DNA of 64,000 bases from Ctena decussata (taxonomy: Eukaryota > Mollusca > Bivalvia > Lucinida > Lucinidae), in NCBI GenBank assembly GCA_963989385.1, contig OZ022513.1, forward strand, positions 18,707,928 to 18,771,927, given 5' to 3'. Below the pieces are notes generated by a model, which was given only the letters and a program-made list of their open reading frames with translations, was not told the DNA's origin and did not search any database. The position numbers were made by a program, and so were the translations under genes. Every line of letters begins with the position of its first letter. The first letter of the stretch is position 1. This document shows, piece by piece, positions 10,838 to 24,900 of this stretch.

Positions 10838-12545
10838 TCACCTGTCAAGGTGAGCTTATAGTATAGCCTTGGTCTGTAGTCCGTCGTCGTCTTCCACACT
10901 TTAAACATACTACCTCCTTAACCATCTGCCCAATCTTCATCAAATTTTATGTGTAGCATTGTTGGGGTGGGGGATTGACTGCATAAGGTTAAAGGGCAGA
11001 TCAGATTGGACCTCTGGTTGCCATGGCAACATAAAGCTCCCATAGACTTATAATGAGAAAAACTTAAAAAAAACCTTCTTCTCTGAAACCATGAGGCCCA
11101 GAGCTTATATATTTAGTATGTAGCAATGTTTGGTGGCCCCCTACATCACATCTGCCAATCCATCCCCCGGGGTCCGAACTGGCCCCACCCTAGGGGCCCA
11201 TTCATTTATATAGGGCTATATAGCTAAAGAACCTTCAAAAAATTTCCACTCTGAAACCATGAGGTCCAGTACGTAGCAATCGTTAGTGGTCACGTACATA
11301 TATCCTGCCAACCATGACTCTGGGGTCCAAATTGGCCACCCCCAGGGGTCATTAGCTCCTATAGACTTATTATGATAAAAAAATCTTCTTCTCTGAAACC
11401 GCGAGGTCCAGAGCTGATATATTTAGTATGTAGCAGTGTTTAGTGGTCCCCTACATAAACTGTGCCAACCATGCCCCTGGGGTCCAAACTGGCCCAATTC
11501 CAGGGGGGTCATTTGTTTGTATAGGGCTATATAGCTAAAGAACCTTCGAAAATTTTCCTCGCTGAAACCATGAGGCCCAGAGCTTACATATACAGTATGT
11601 AGCAATGGTTTCAGTTCAGTTCAGTTCAATTCTCCTATTCCCCAAGTGGCTCAACGGTTAGCAACGGTAGCAATGGTTAGTGGTCACGTACATAAATCCT
11701 GCCAACCAGACCCCTAGGGTCCAAATTGGCCACGTCCCAGGGGCATTAGCTCCCATTGTCTTATGAAGTGAGAAACTTCAAAAAAATCTTCTCTGAAACC
11801 ATGAGGCCCAGAGCTTAAACATTTAGTATGTAGCAATGTTTAGTGGTCCCCTGCATAAATCCTGCCAACCATGCCCATGGGGTCCGAACTGGCCCCACCC
11901 CAGGGGTCATTTGTTAATATAGGGCTAGATAGCTGAGAACCTTCAAAATTTTTTTTTCTGAAACCGTGAGGCCCAGAGCTCACATATTTAGTATGTAGCA
12001 ATGGTTAGCAATGGTTAGTGGTCACGTGCATAAATCCTGCCAACCATGCCCCTGGGATCCAAATTGCCCCCACCCCCATATCAATCATTGGCTCCCATAG
12101 ACTTCTAATGGGAAAAACTTTAAAAAAATCTTCTTCTCTGAAGAGCTTATGTATTTCTTTAGAATGTAGCAATATTTAGTGGTCCCCTTCATAACTCCTG
12201 CCAATCATGCCCCTGTGGTCCAAACTGGCCCCTCCCCAGGGGGTCATTTGTTTATATAGAGCTATATTGCTAAAGAACCTTCAAAAATCTTCTTCTCTGA
12301 TACCATGAAGCCTAGAGCTTACATATTTAGTATTTAGCAATATTTAGTTGTCACGTACATAAATCCTGCCAACCATGCCCCTGGGGCCCAAATTGGCCAC
12401 ACCCCAGGGGTCATTAGCTCCCATAGACTTATAATGGGAAAAATCTTAAAAAATCATCTTCCCTGAAACCATGAGGCCAAAAGCTTACATATTTAGCACT
12501 TAGCAATGTTTAGTGGTCCCGTTCATAATTCCTGCCGATGAGATT
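10838..12545 (+). repeat. gctcacctg element with 140-170-bp tandem units
   Basis: It opens with a hairpin, agctcacctgtcaaggtgagct, then tccgtcgtcgtc and ttgccatggcaaca as in the 3310 element. About nine units follow, each with ctctgaaaccatgaggcc, tagtatgtagcaatg, tcctgccaaccatgcccctg and ggtcatt. Unit starts fall near 11085, 11253, 11395, 11566, 11796, 11960, 12137, 12300 and 12465. Alternate units are more alike, which suggests a roughly 310-bp dimer. Confidence 0.8.
11611..11666. mobile_element. 56-bp insert with 12-bp target duplication
   Basis: The insert begins with (ttcag)4 and ends ccaagtggctcaacggttag plus caacg. It is flanked by the exact repeat gtagcaatggtt at 11599-11610 and 11667-11678. 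It looks like a severely truncated retroposon, possibly a SINE piece, inside the satellite array. Confidence 0.6.
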
Positions 12546-13127
12546 TTCAAAGACTATTCATAAGTATGTTGCACTGTTTGTGTTATTATGCATGTGGTAT
12601 TCTGCTCTTTGTGCCTTAAAATGTTTCGGGCTTCTTGTGCCTTCAGAATTCAGTATTGTGAATTGAAGCATGTTTATGCTAAACAAAGTCATCAGTATGA
12701 TATATTTCTTGTTGCAGATCAGTTACTGACCTTCAAAACTTCACTTCAGATTTTAAAACGGAATAAAGTGGGTGGGGTAATTTGTATCATTTTTTAAACC
12801 TAGATGGCTTTACATTCAACAAGAAAATGTGCCAAATTCAATCTTAAGCTTCTTGATTCAATTCTGGCAGAGGTGGAATAGGTTTTTAGAAATAAAACTC
12901 ACAGCAATAATGTTATGTCATATAAAACATTACAAATAATAGGTATATTTAAGGCACAAATAGGCGCTTGTAAAAATGCAGAAAAAATATATTTTGCATT
13001 ATCCGATTTCGTCCTACTTTTGATATGTCATATGTGAATGTTAGTTCTCAACAAAAATGCAAAAAAAGCTTTTGTTGCAATTTGTTTTGGGTTTAGGGAA
13101 AAAATCGCCAGTTTGCCTGGACTATAA

Positions 13128-14119
13128 AAGGAAAGATACTTTGTGGAGAGAGGATTTCAACAATAACCATCATTATTGCAAATACATTATTTGATATAAT
13201 CTTTATGTCCGACTCCTAAACTACTCATCAGTTGCTTTGCTCATATCCTAAATCATGTGTACTGCCCGGGTCAATCGGTTAAGTAAATATAAGAAATATG
13301 TATCACATATACATACGCACCAACAGAATGATTCATGTTAATGTTATGGACGATAATATGATTGCGTACTCTAATTTGCGTACTCTAATCCATACTGTCC
13401 AATGCAATAAAAGCAGTGAATAATTTTATGGAGGATGGAAAATATGTTGCAAAACTTGAACGCGGCCATACAGATCTAATACAGTGCATGTGGTAATCGT
13501 CAGGTTGACAAAGGTGGGAAGTTGTAAGAGTGCACATAGAAAATAATTGTGGCAGTTCTGTACTTTTTTTACATGCCTCTGTCTGTAGTAACAGGTTTCA
13601 AATTATCTAAACTGGTAAAACGACACAGAATACTACATAAGTTTTGCTTTGTTAATAATATGGTGGGGTCGTCTTCATCCATTTTTTTCAGATTAAATAC
13701 AACAATGGGACAATAGCTAACACTGTGTTAAAATGCAACACTGTTCCAACTTATGACTGTTGATTTATCGATTTGTACACGAGATACGCTGCGTTAAATG
13801 TTTCCGGAACTGTGTTTTTCATGTTCAATAGTGACTGATTAAGTGTAGGGGCTAATTCACAGAATGGACAATTAAAAAAAAACAAAAACAAAAAAAAAAC
13901 AGATTCTTTTTCAGCATATCTAATAGAAAATTTCTAATATATAGACCACCTGACCTGGATTTATAGTGGACGGCAGTTCAAAACGAATTTTATTCAGATA
14001 ACTTTAATGCCATTTTTAAAACGTGATGCACTCATAATATCCATGACCGTCTCTTCATATTAAGCTGTTCTCTGTCTTTGATTATTTTGTTGTCTTAAAA
14101 TATAACAAATGTTTACTAG
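13128..14119. other. Upstream of FReD gene 1, no exon recognised
   Basis: The sequence is AT-rich. I looked for a signal-peptide exon ending in phase 1 before the acceptor at 14119 and found none. The promoter is not identifiable. Confidence 0.4.
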
Positions 14120-14277
14120 GTTGTTGTACAGGCTCTTGCAAAAACTATGGTATCGACTGCCAGGATTATCTCGCTAGAGGACACACAACATCTGGCGTGT
14201 ATCAAGTGTCTCCACCACGTGCGTTTTACGGTTATGAAGTATACTGCGATATGACTACAGATGGTGGGGGATGGCTT
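14120..14277 (+). CDS. FReD gene 1, exon a
   Basis: The acceptor is tttactag and the donor gtaaagt; the exon is 158 bp, starts in phase 1 and ends in phase 0. It encodes the N-terminal edge with the Cys pair of the family and the [10 protein letters not shown] core. The homologous exon in gene 2 has the same phases but is 2 bp shorter. Confidence 0.93.
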
Positions 14278-15914
14278 GTAAAGTATCTTTTGTTTGCAAT
14301 TTCAAACTCATTTATATATTTATATAATGCATTTTACACTTACATCAGGTAAAACATTATAGTTCTCACAGACTGTCACATCAGCACTCTTTTATAAAAC
14401 GGTAGACTGGCATCAGTCTTTTAATTGATAATGTGACACAAATGCGAAATATACAAACAATTTAACAGTCATATTAATTTTACATTAATTTATCATGAGT
14501 GCTATACGGTGCAGTGCTTTTAATGGCGTGATGGCTTTTATTAGAATAGAAAAAGAAATCTGATGGATTATTTTTTAACTGGCTTATAGTCATAACTGAG
14601 AGGCGCCGCGGTCGAATGGTAAGAGACACTCGGTTATGGTGCAGAAAGTCGCCGGAAGGTCGTGAGATCGCGCCATGGTTTCGCCATCCGACGACTGGAA
14701 AACTCTCTCTGTCAACCCAGCAGTAAATGGGTACCTGCTTCGAATCAGGGAAGGATAAGGCAGTGAAAGGAGAGGGATGGGCTCCGCCTTTCATATGCTA
14801 TACCCAGGACACAGTAGGGCTTCACCCCGCTGCCCTGTGGCCTGAGAGGCTATGGGAAACTTTACCTTTTTAGACATCATTACTGGAGTCTGGAGCCAGA
14901 CCCATATCAGCCTGGGCAACCGCCCAATCTGATCAGAAATTTTGCTGTCCGATTGAGCTAGCTTAGACCCTTAGCTATCGTTAAAGCACACAGTGACGAC
15001 TCTGATTAGACTAGGTGGCTGTCCTAGCTTATCTAAGTCTTTGCTGGGCCCACATCCACTTTGTTGGTTTGTCGTGTCGCGGCTCATTTGCATAATAACC
15101 ACAAACACTGATTACATATGGAGTAGGCTGAAAAGTATGCATATTAAGGCATCATTGGTACTACAATGATGTATTACTTTGACAATTTAAAGTGTAGAGA
15201 TAGTTTTCCTTTTTTCCACATTTTTTTTGAGGGAGACAAAAAATTTTATCTCCTGTTTCCTTACATGGACGACTTAATCTTTCCAAAGTTTACGGCATTG
15301 AGAAGTTAGCTACAAATCATAAAGTTAGTTACCATGAAAGTGTACTCATACATCTAAATATACATGTAATAAACTTTCTCTTGGCATGTTTTGATGATCA
15401 AACATTTCGCAAACATGAAGAGTTTAAGAGATGGGGGTGACATTTGCTTTATTCTCGTATTTTCATACGAGTAAGGAAGCGTGTATGGTTGACAGCCTGA
15501 CACTAAGTGATATCAAACTCACTTTTGTTTATGAAAAAATTGTAAGCTAGGCACCTTTACATATGGTTTTTCTTTTTAGAGTATTCTCTGTTCATAGAAA
15601 TATGCTGTGTTATGTGTATGGTATATTTCAGGACTGACCAAATTTTCGTCTCGTCAAATTCGTACACATTTCTTAGACTGATCTAAGGTAATGTGCGAAA
15701 AGATCAGAAATTAAATTCAAAGCCAGTTAGGGGAAGTTGAGAGCAACTAATAGCAAGAGAAATTCTTGGGTATATCAATAATTTAATTTTGACTAATTTT
15801 ATAGGCAAATTAACATTACAACCGTCAGAGGGCCTTACTTACAATTAAGATAAAATGAAATGTTAAATGTACCCAGATTAAATACTCCTCATTTTAGAAA
15901 ATTATTTTTGTCAC

Positions 15915-15946
<32 letters not shown>

Positions 15947-18900
15947 AAAAAAATAAAAAATAAATAATTAAATAAATAAAAAAATATTTTAATAAATAAA
16001 TAAAAACGAACAATAAAAAGTCTGACCCCCCCACCCCCCCCAAAAAAAAAAAAATAAATAAATAAATAAATAAAAAATATTTTAACAAATAAATAAAAAC
16101 GAACAATAAAAAGTCTGGTTATACTTTCTGATTTATAATGCTGGTCTAATTTTATATTTATTTTATTCATTTTGAAGAAATGTGCCTTTAATTGGAGGGT
16201 ACGAAAACACGAGAATTGACCATATAGTTTTATAGATATAATCAGATGCAACAGAAATTATAACAAATTCATAGGTAACCAATCATGACCGAAGTGTCTT
16301 TTATAATACAAGCCACAAATCACGTGCAGAGACCATCTTGTAACATCCTATGGTACTATTTCTGTCTACCATTAGGGCCTTGCCACTATCACGGTGCATA
16401 ACCATATCGGACGCTATCTGTGAAAACTGGACTCTATCTGTGTATTTCGGAGTCTATTTGCGTTAGTTTAGGATTCTATCCGTCCCAAAATGGAAAACGA
16501 GGTAAGGGTGGGTGTTAATGAACTCTAATTTACTTGTAAACAACACATTTTCTTATGGGGCATAAGGTGCACGGAACATCAGACACCCGTGTCTTCCAGT
16601 TTCTATAGCTGTTATGCCTAATTCGTATCTACTTTCGAGTCTACAAGCTGGAATGAAGGTCAAGATTTGACAATTTCGAAGAGTATGTCCACTTTGAACG
16701 CCGATCAGTTGCGAACGCAATGGAAAGAAAACAGGTCGGTTGGATAAGCTTGACCCTAATGAATGAATTTAAAATTTTGTAAAGCTCTGAGTTGAAAGAA
16801 TATCTCCTTTTTGAAGAAAATCGGATTTTTTTCCTTTTACAATGGCACCGGATGCTATTTGCGCCTGGCACAAGACTCTATCAGCGGCTAATCGTGCTTC
16901 ACACAGGACTCTATCTGCCAATATCGTCGGAAACTATCTGTGCTTCAGAAACATGAGCCTACATTTGGCTAGTGATCCGAAAATGGTATCAACACGAGGC
17001 AGATTTCTACTTAGATATCGTTCATGATTGATTGATTCCTCTTCTTGCACACATTTTAAAACTTTTCAGAGGGTGTTGGTCAACTCAAAGCCGAAGAAAT
17101 GAATCAACGTTTCAATACGCGTGTATACATATTTTTGCAGTTGCAGTTATAAGTCATGCTGGAAGTCATCTTGAACAGGCTTAAACCACAAGCCGAAGAG
17201 ATAATCGCTGACGAACAGGCTGGGTTCCGAGCGGGATGGAGCACCACAGAACAGATCTTCAGCCTGTGTGAAAAGTATCTCCAACATCAGCAGAATCTGT
17301 GCCGTGTCTTCATTTATTTCAAAAAAGCCTTTGACAGGGTATGACATGCAGCCTCATGGGCCACCATGCGGAGGTGCAATGTCGGTGCAGGTCTAGTTCG
17401 CACCACTGAGCAGCTGTACGACAGGGCTACAAGTGCAGTCCTGATCAATGGCAGCACAGGAGAATGGTTCAGAACAACAGTTGGAGTAAAACAAGGATGT
17501 CTTCTGTCACCCACCCTCTTCAACATTTTTCTCGAACGGATCATGTCTGATACTCTGGAAGAATGTGGCGGGGGGGGGGGAGGCGCATGGGCGGCAGAGA
17601 CATTGCCAATCTGCGGTTTGCCGATGACATAGGCGCTCTAGCTGAGGAAGAGCAGGAACTAGAGGCTGTAGTTGTGAGTCCCGGCCAAACCTGCACAAGG
17701 TGTAAGATGGAGATCAGTGCTGAGAGAACCAAACTGATGACGAACAGTGCAGATGGCATCCAGAGGGAGATCAAGGTAAAAGGGCAGATGCTGGGTACTG
17801 TAAGCAGCTTCAAATGCCTTGGAGCAGTTGTCTCAGATGATGGCTCAAAACAGGAGGTTCTCTCAAGGATTGCACAATCCACTTCAGCTGTTACCAAGCT
17901 GAAACCAATTTGGAGATATCGCCATGTCTCTTGGGTCAAGGGTGAGACATGCGCTCCCTTGTCATTTCCATATTTCTGTATGCTTGTGAATCGTGGGCTT
18001 AGCCAGCAGAGTTAGGCCTTTCAAATGCTACCCAAGGTTACTGAACATTTCGAACAAGGACCATATAACCAATGAGGAGGTTCGCAGGAAGTTCCAAGCG
18101 GCCATTGGAGAATATGATGGGCTCCTGACGCTAGTCGGGAGGCGGGGGCTGGGGTGGTTTGGCCACGTCTCAATGTCTTCTGGTTTAGCAAAGAGAATTC
18201 TTCAGGGCACAGTGAAAGGGGGAGGGGGAGGGGTGGACGGAGGAGGAGGTGGGAAGACAATATCAAGGAGTGGACAGGACTGGGTTTTACCAGCTCGGCT
18301 AGGGCAGCTGAAGACGGGACAAGATGGAAAGGGATTGTTTCGAAGTCATCTGTGGTGCACCAACGGCCTAGTAAGGTTATGGGATAGAATAGAATGTATA
18401 GAATAGTTATAAGTACAAACGGTGGTGGACACCTAGAGTTGCGGTTTATTATGAACATCTATAGGTTGGTGTAACTATATGCATGATATTAGGTCAAAGA
18501 AACCCATAAATGGAAAGAGCACTGTCAACTTTCTTTACATCTTTTGAGTGAACCGTTGTGGGTGACATGGCCTCATTTTGGCAATCTACTGTGGACACGA
18601 ATTGAGCATGCGCCGCAGTACTTTTTTCAAATTCGGGACTTAGCCTTCGCCGTTTTGGCTGATGCAACCACAAGTTTGATCTTTTACGATGTTTTTGGCT
18701 GAAAAAAAGAAAACAAACATCACAAGTAAGGTCCGCTGCTCACAAGTATAGTCCGTTGCCTTGAGGACAACATATGTCCGTTGGCATAAAATTACATTAT
18801 TTCGGAGACACAAATAGAATCCGGAACATTGAAAATAATGGGTGGTGTCCTTTAAACATTGATATTAACGTAAAGATTTTATTTAGGCACATAATGACAT

Positions 18901-21900
18901 GTGTAAATTATCAAGAACATAATTATCTTCGTAAATTAAGGACAAAATTCATTACCTACAAATAAAAACACTGAGTTTTTCCTTGTTTTCATGGGCCATG
19001 TACGCTCCTGCACTATCACGCTGCAATTGATTTCACTGATGACAAGCACTGAACATCGCTAGCTGAATAATATCGACGGAAATATTAGGAAAAATAAGGT
19101 ATGTGTTCCGTGGAAACCATGAAACCCAATACTTACACGTTTTGTCCCTTTTTCTTCGACTGAATCGCCGAAGCGTCCATGACAAGTAACAAATAGAGTC
19201 CGTAGCACTCACAGATAGAGTCAAGTAACGCAGATTTTCACAGATAGCGTCCGATATGGTTATGCACCGTGACTATGTAAACGAAAGATGAATGTTGTGG
19301 TTTGTTAAGAAAACCAACACAGAAGCCAAATACTGTCTAATACCAAATCATATTCTCCCATATAGCGCACTTGGTAAAAATGCACAAAAAATCGACATGT
19401 ACATATTGTGTCGCCAGGAAGGAGTTTCATTCAGTAATTGTACTATACCACGCTATTGTATGTTGAGTAAAAATATGCAGATACTTAGACCAGTGCAATA
19501 AAAAGTAAGCTATTTATGGGCGTTCAAAAAGTGGCCCTCTTGTTGAAATTAAGAAATTACAGTGTGATTACTCTGACTTTCGACACCAGATCATGACTTG
19601 TCATTGATAAGGCTTGATGCTGCCTTTTTCGAATGTGTTTTCTACTCTTGAAGGAACTCTATTAGATTTGAATCGAAAATAATCTATACTTTCTTTTGTC
19701 TGAGCGTATATTTAGTATCACAAATATAAACGTATCCATACCAAATTTGGTTCGACAGACGTGCGTTTCTGTATTTAACTTCTTCGGTGTCGCTAAACCC
19801 TAAAATTTTGAAAGAAAAGAGATGATGCGCAGGTCTCGGCAGGCAACGAACACCCTCTCCCAGCCACACTTACTGTCTTATTTCGCTGGATACATTACTG
19901 CAGATATCAGGTAAGAGACGCCTACGTTTTAACTTGCGAGCGCAGGCGTCCCCCATCCAGCCATCTCAACGCCTGCGTCTCGAGAAGGGTTTCTGGAAGT
20001 AGATACCAATACCTAGAGGCAGCTAGTATGAGGTGTACATAAAAGTGTCATAAAAGACCAAACAGACTAGGATAAGCGTGTTCAACTGCAGCTAATAGAA
20101 TTCTTAAGTTGTCACATTTTGACTGAAGGTTTGCACAAAAGTGGATGCGTTTACCTTTCGCTTCGTTCCTAAAATTATAGCAATTTCACCCACTGAAAAA
20201 GAAACGAGCACACTAAGGCATCAAAATAGCATACTAGGCTTTATTGTTTGTTTGGATGTCTTTGTCAATCTTTCCTTTTGATGTTGGGGAAAGGGTTTGG
20301 GATCTGATTCTGTCAGTTCCTGAAGTGTAGTTACTCTTTAAGTTTAATCAGTCTCTTCTTGAGCCAGTTACGAATTGTGCTATACTAGTTTTTTTTTAAA
20401 CCGGCTTGAGCAGCAATGTGAATGAGCTGAACACCATGTTTACTACATAAGAGCCATTCTGATATATACCATCATGCAATAATTTGCATCTGTTTGTATT
20501 TTTGAGAAAAGTTTTGGAATGGGCACAAAAATCAGAAATGGGTTCGTTTAAGAGCAGTGAATAACATTAATAAGAAAGAAGGTGGGTCAGACTTAGCCTG
20601 GTTCACGTGCCCATCTTCTTGGTTAGAGACGTTCGAGGACCAGTCTAGGTCAGACTACGCATTTTCCGCTAATAGAGCCTCATCAGTAGCCACGTTATCG
20701 CCTGGTATCGTGATCCAGAGCAAAATATACTGTACATTTCGAACAAGAAGTCGAGTTAATCAAAGACTGGTATATACCAAGCAGGAGGTCCAAATTGATA
20801 AAACTCTGTTTAGAATATAAATCTAAACCAATTATTTGTTCCTATTATTGTAAATATTCCTGCCAATCTAAAAGGATCAAATTAGTAAAATTACAACTGC
20901 ATTATGGTAATATACGGTGCGACGTTTTCAGCCGCCACACAGCACAATAACAGCTAAAGAGGTTGCAAATAAAATCACAAATGAGTTCCTTAAAGAGAAA
21001 TAAAAACATTCATAAGAAGGAAGGTGGGTCAGGCTACGTTGTTTCGGCTAAAAAAGCCTCGTAAGTAACCCTGTAATCACATGGCGTCGCAAACCAGAGG
21101 AAAGTAAAGGAAAAGCCTGTCGAAAAGGGATTTGTTTTAAAAAAACTACAATTTTAGGTATTTCAAAGACGATTAGATGGATCATTAGATTTCAACAGGG
21201 ACTGGAGAGAGTACGAGAAAGGCTTTGGGTATCCAAACCATGAATACTGGCTCGGTATGTACACATGATTCTTGACAGAATGCAGCTGGAAAAGCCTGCT
21301 GAATAGTGTTCTGGTGACACAACAAGCAGACATGCGTTCATCTGCGTTCTGCACCGATCGTGCTAAGTAAAAAGATAGTCAATGATAAAAAAATGAATAC
21401 AAATCCAACATTCTGCTCTCAAACCCAAAATGGAAAGAAGCCCACACACACATACAAAAATTAACAAAGGCCCACGAAAGACACGCATGGTAAACCGAAT
21501 GAGCCGCTCTTTCCCAAACAGGTTGTCATTCAGCTCCCCCAGCTAAAAGTAGCAACAGCATATATTTTACCTAATTTTTTTACTTTAAATAAGTAAATAA
21601 ATAAAAAATAAAGATCAAAATGGGCAGCTACTCAGGTGACCAGACTGTTCGAGACAATAGACAGCGGACATAACACCATGTAACACTGGGGAATTACAAT
21701 TGAAGTAGCGCATTCGAACGGTAAGCAAACGAATAATGGGGGGCTTAAACTAGTTCTACTTGATCCACACCTCGCCCTTAGCCTTAAGCCAATTAAAATT
21801 TCAAAATTTTAAACAGTCCAAAATAAACCCAATATCAATTTAAGTATGCTCCTATGATTTCTGGCAAAGGAAACAATCAAATTCTGTTACATTTCGATTA

Positions 21901-24900
21901 AAATACTGTTGAATATTTAGAAAAAATATATACTATGCACAAAAGTATGGGATATTCAGCTATTAAAAGTGTATAAATTAGAAAAAAAAATCAGATCAAT
22001 TTGATACGGCATGTTTCCGTCAGACAAATATTCGATAAGATACTTTGCATTACAGTTTGGATGGTATATGCTATCACATGATCTGCATGCAATTCGGTTT
22101 AGACATGGGGTCGAGGCCCAAATGTCACACGAATCTTGTATGGCAACAGATCTTTTTCAGATTACAAAATGTACACAGAAACACCCGCCATGATTCATTT
22201 AACAAGTAAACTTGGTTTCACACATTGTTTCGTCAAAATAAAGAGTGCATGCCATAAACGTCTAAAACTCTCGATGACTCGATGTACCTTTATGATTTTC
22301 GTTTTCTGGTTTTCTTCTCAAATTGTCAGTTTTGATGAAGAAAAAAATCTTTGAGCGAACAGAACTTAAAAAACATTTAACAGATTAGCTTAGTTAAATA
22401 ATTTCATTCAATTTTTGTTCGAATTCCCCACATTTTAGTCCTGATCCTCTACCTGAAACAAGTTGTATGCGGAGCACGTGTCAGTATAAATCGACCGAAC
22501 TTTCACGAGATGTCGTAACGGATGCTCGTCTAATTGACACTAATCCTTTCATATGAATACCACATTTGTTGTAGATGCTACAATTTTTCATAGCTTAATA
22601 TCCCCTACTTTTTGTGAACAGTATAAAATGAAAATAAATCGCATGAGCAAACAGAATAAAAAATGAAAATAAAAAGCAATAGTTCTTAAATGGCATTGTT
22701 ATAAATAGCAAGAGTTCTTAACATTTCTCACCTGTTTATTATATTATTTTGACAAATTGGTACACAATTTATTCTACAAAATTTAGACTCTGGAGGAAGA
22801 CGCAAGCAGTATCGAAGTTGACTGTGGAACTATCTTTGTGTTTCGTGTTTGATCACTGTTTCTGTAGTAATGTAAACAGTGGCAAAATAGAGCGTTCCGC
22901 CGAATTCACTGTGTATATACATATGCATGCATTATTTAATTCAAACATATTCTAAAACTAGATGTTTAATTTTATGTATTTCGAGTTACTTTTCTTTTCG
23001 TCCAAGATGGTGCTTTCGTTAGTCTGTTGTTTGGGTAGCAATTGTTTTGGTCGGGCTGAACCATAGCTAAAGCTCAGGGCGAGGGTTGGGATTCCGTCAG
23101 AGTAGTTTAAGTCCTACAGTAATTTATACATGAGCCGCGACACGACAAAACCAACAAAGTGGTTGTACGCCCAGTGCAGATTCAGATCAGCCTGGGCATC
23201 TGCCCAGTCTTATCAGAGTCTTTGCTGTCCGCATGGAGGTAGCTTAGTCCATAAGCTACCTTTTAAGCGCTTAGCAAAGACTCTATTCAGAATGGGCGGA
23301 TGCCCAGGTTGATATGAATCTGCGCTTGCCGCACAACCACTTTGTTGGTTTTCTCATGTCGCGGCTTATATCTGATTGTTTTAAGGCGGTATTTCTGTCG
23401 TGGTTCCTTACTGTCATTTGTTCTTGTTTTCCACACCGGTGCTTTCTTACAACTGTTGTGTGAGTAGGAGTAACTGAATGACCTTCTATCTGGGAAAGAG
23501 CCGTTTATTTGGTTAACCGTTCGCGCCTCTCATAAACTACTGTCAATTTGTATGTATACGTCTTTCCTTTTTGGTTTCGGCTCGGATATAGGATCTGATT
23601 TATTGTTTATTATTGTCTATTGTTTTGCTTTTTATTGAAATACATGTTTGTTCTTTTAAAAGAGACCTGAAGCAAATGGTCCGTTTAAACTATTGAATTC
23701 AATTTGTTTTCCATAAGTAGCTTAAATTAAACGAGCGTCATCTCGTTTATATCTTTCTTTCTTTTTTTTGCAAACATTGTTTCTTGTAATACATTTTGTA
23801 TGTTATATGTACACATATGCCTCAAATGTGGCCATTGATGTAGGGCCTTATGGCTTCACTCTTATGTGTCATGTACAGGACTACGTCCTCTGAAAGCAAT
23901 TCTATCCCAAGGGTACTATGAGCTACGAATTGATCTCACAGATTTCAAAGGGAATTCTACATATGCACAGTATGACCATTTCGATATTGCTGATATCACA
24001 GAAAACTACAGACTTAAAGTCACAGGCTATATTGGAACTGCAGGTATAGTTAACTCTGTTATCCTCAATCCTGTTTAACTAACATCTGCTCCCCTAAAAA
24101 TAAAAACAATACCGAAAACAAGTAGGTAGAAAAACGTGAACGTAAATTTGAATTCATCGACACGTATTTAATTTTGAAACTATACTTAAACCAATAAAAA
24201 TGCAAATGTTTACTTCCCATGTGTTCATAGATGTACGGGACGCTAGCAGTCGTCAGACTTCATATTTGAGGTACTCTTTGGGAGAGAAAGCCGCTTTAAA
24301 GACGAATAAATTAAAGACACCACAAAGTCCAGTTCATCTGCCTCATACTTAGATTGTTATCCCTATATTGCCAACGGAAAGCTCGTTACTAGGCTTTATG
24401 AGAACGAGGGACGACTTCAATTATGTTTCTCAGCTAGTCCGCTATAATGCTAGAGCCTGTTTCAACTATCATGACTTTGTTGAAAGAGGCAGGTGATGCT
24501 TAGTACTCGCGAGCACCTGATAACACATCAATTTCGGGGTCCATATCTGTGTATCCCAAATATTCCGGAAGTGTCAATATTTAAAGGACTTACGAGTTCC
24601 GACTTATGATTTGGGTTCTTTGACCACTTTTATTTTAACCTGGATTCATACGACCATTAATCGTTTATGGTACAGAAATTACTACTAGGGGCGACAGGCG
24701 TAAGCTATTCTTCTTGCATGCAGATTGTTTTTGCTTTACAGACTGCTTATTGTCGACTGGCACTAATATTGTTTTCGCCAGAAATAATGCACTGCGTATA
24801 TGAAATTCAAATTACAGGATGTAATGTATTTTAGTAAAGAAAAATGGACATGGGATATACACCATTGTTTCAAAATAACAATTATTTATAGCTGTAGCAT

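Larger units (their letters stand above)
9582..13124. mobile_element. 3.5-kb TIR transposon candidate with TAA duplication
   Basis: The left end starts tagtccagtcaaa and carries ctaaaacaaattgcaacaaa. The right end, inverted at about 12985-13124, carries tagtccaggcaaa and caaaacaaattgcaacaaaa. A further inner match is taaaagtaggacaaaatcgg. Both sides are flanked by TAA (9579-9581, 13125-13127), the 3-bp TWA type of PIF/Harbinger elements. The cargo is a SINE copy and a satellite-like array, with no transposase. The superfamily is an inference from the target-site duplication only. Confidence 0.55.

Noticed and set aside
14480..14794. 104-codon minus-strand frame
   Set aside because: Antisense of a SINE in the lectin intron.
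15889..16251. 120-codon Phe/Gly-rich frame
   Set aside because: Produced by duplicated poly-C, poly-A and (TAAA)n tracts.
18021..18458. 145-codon minus-strand frame
   Set aside because: Antisense shadow of the RTE-like LINE tail and its G-run expansions.
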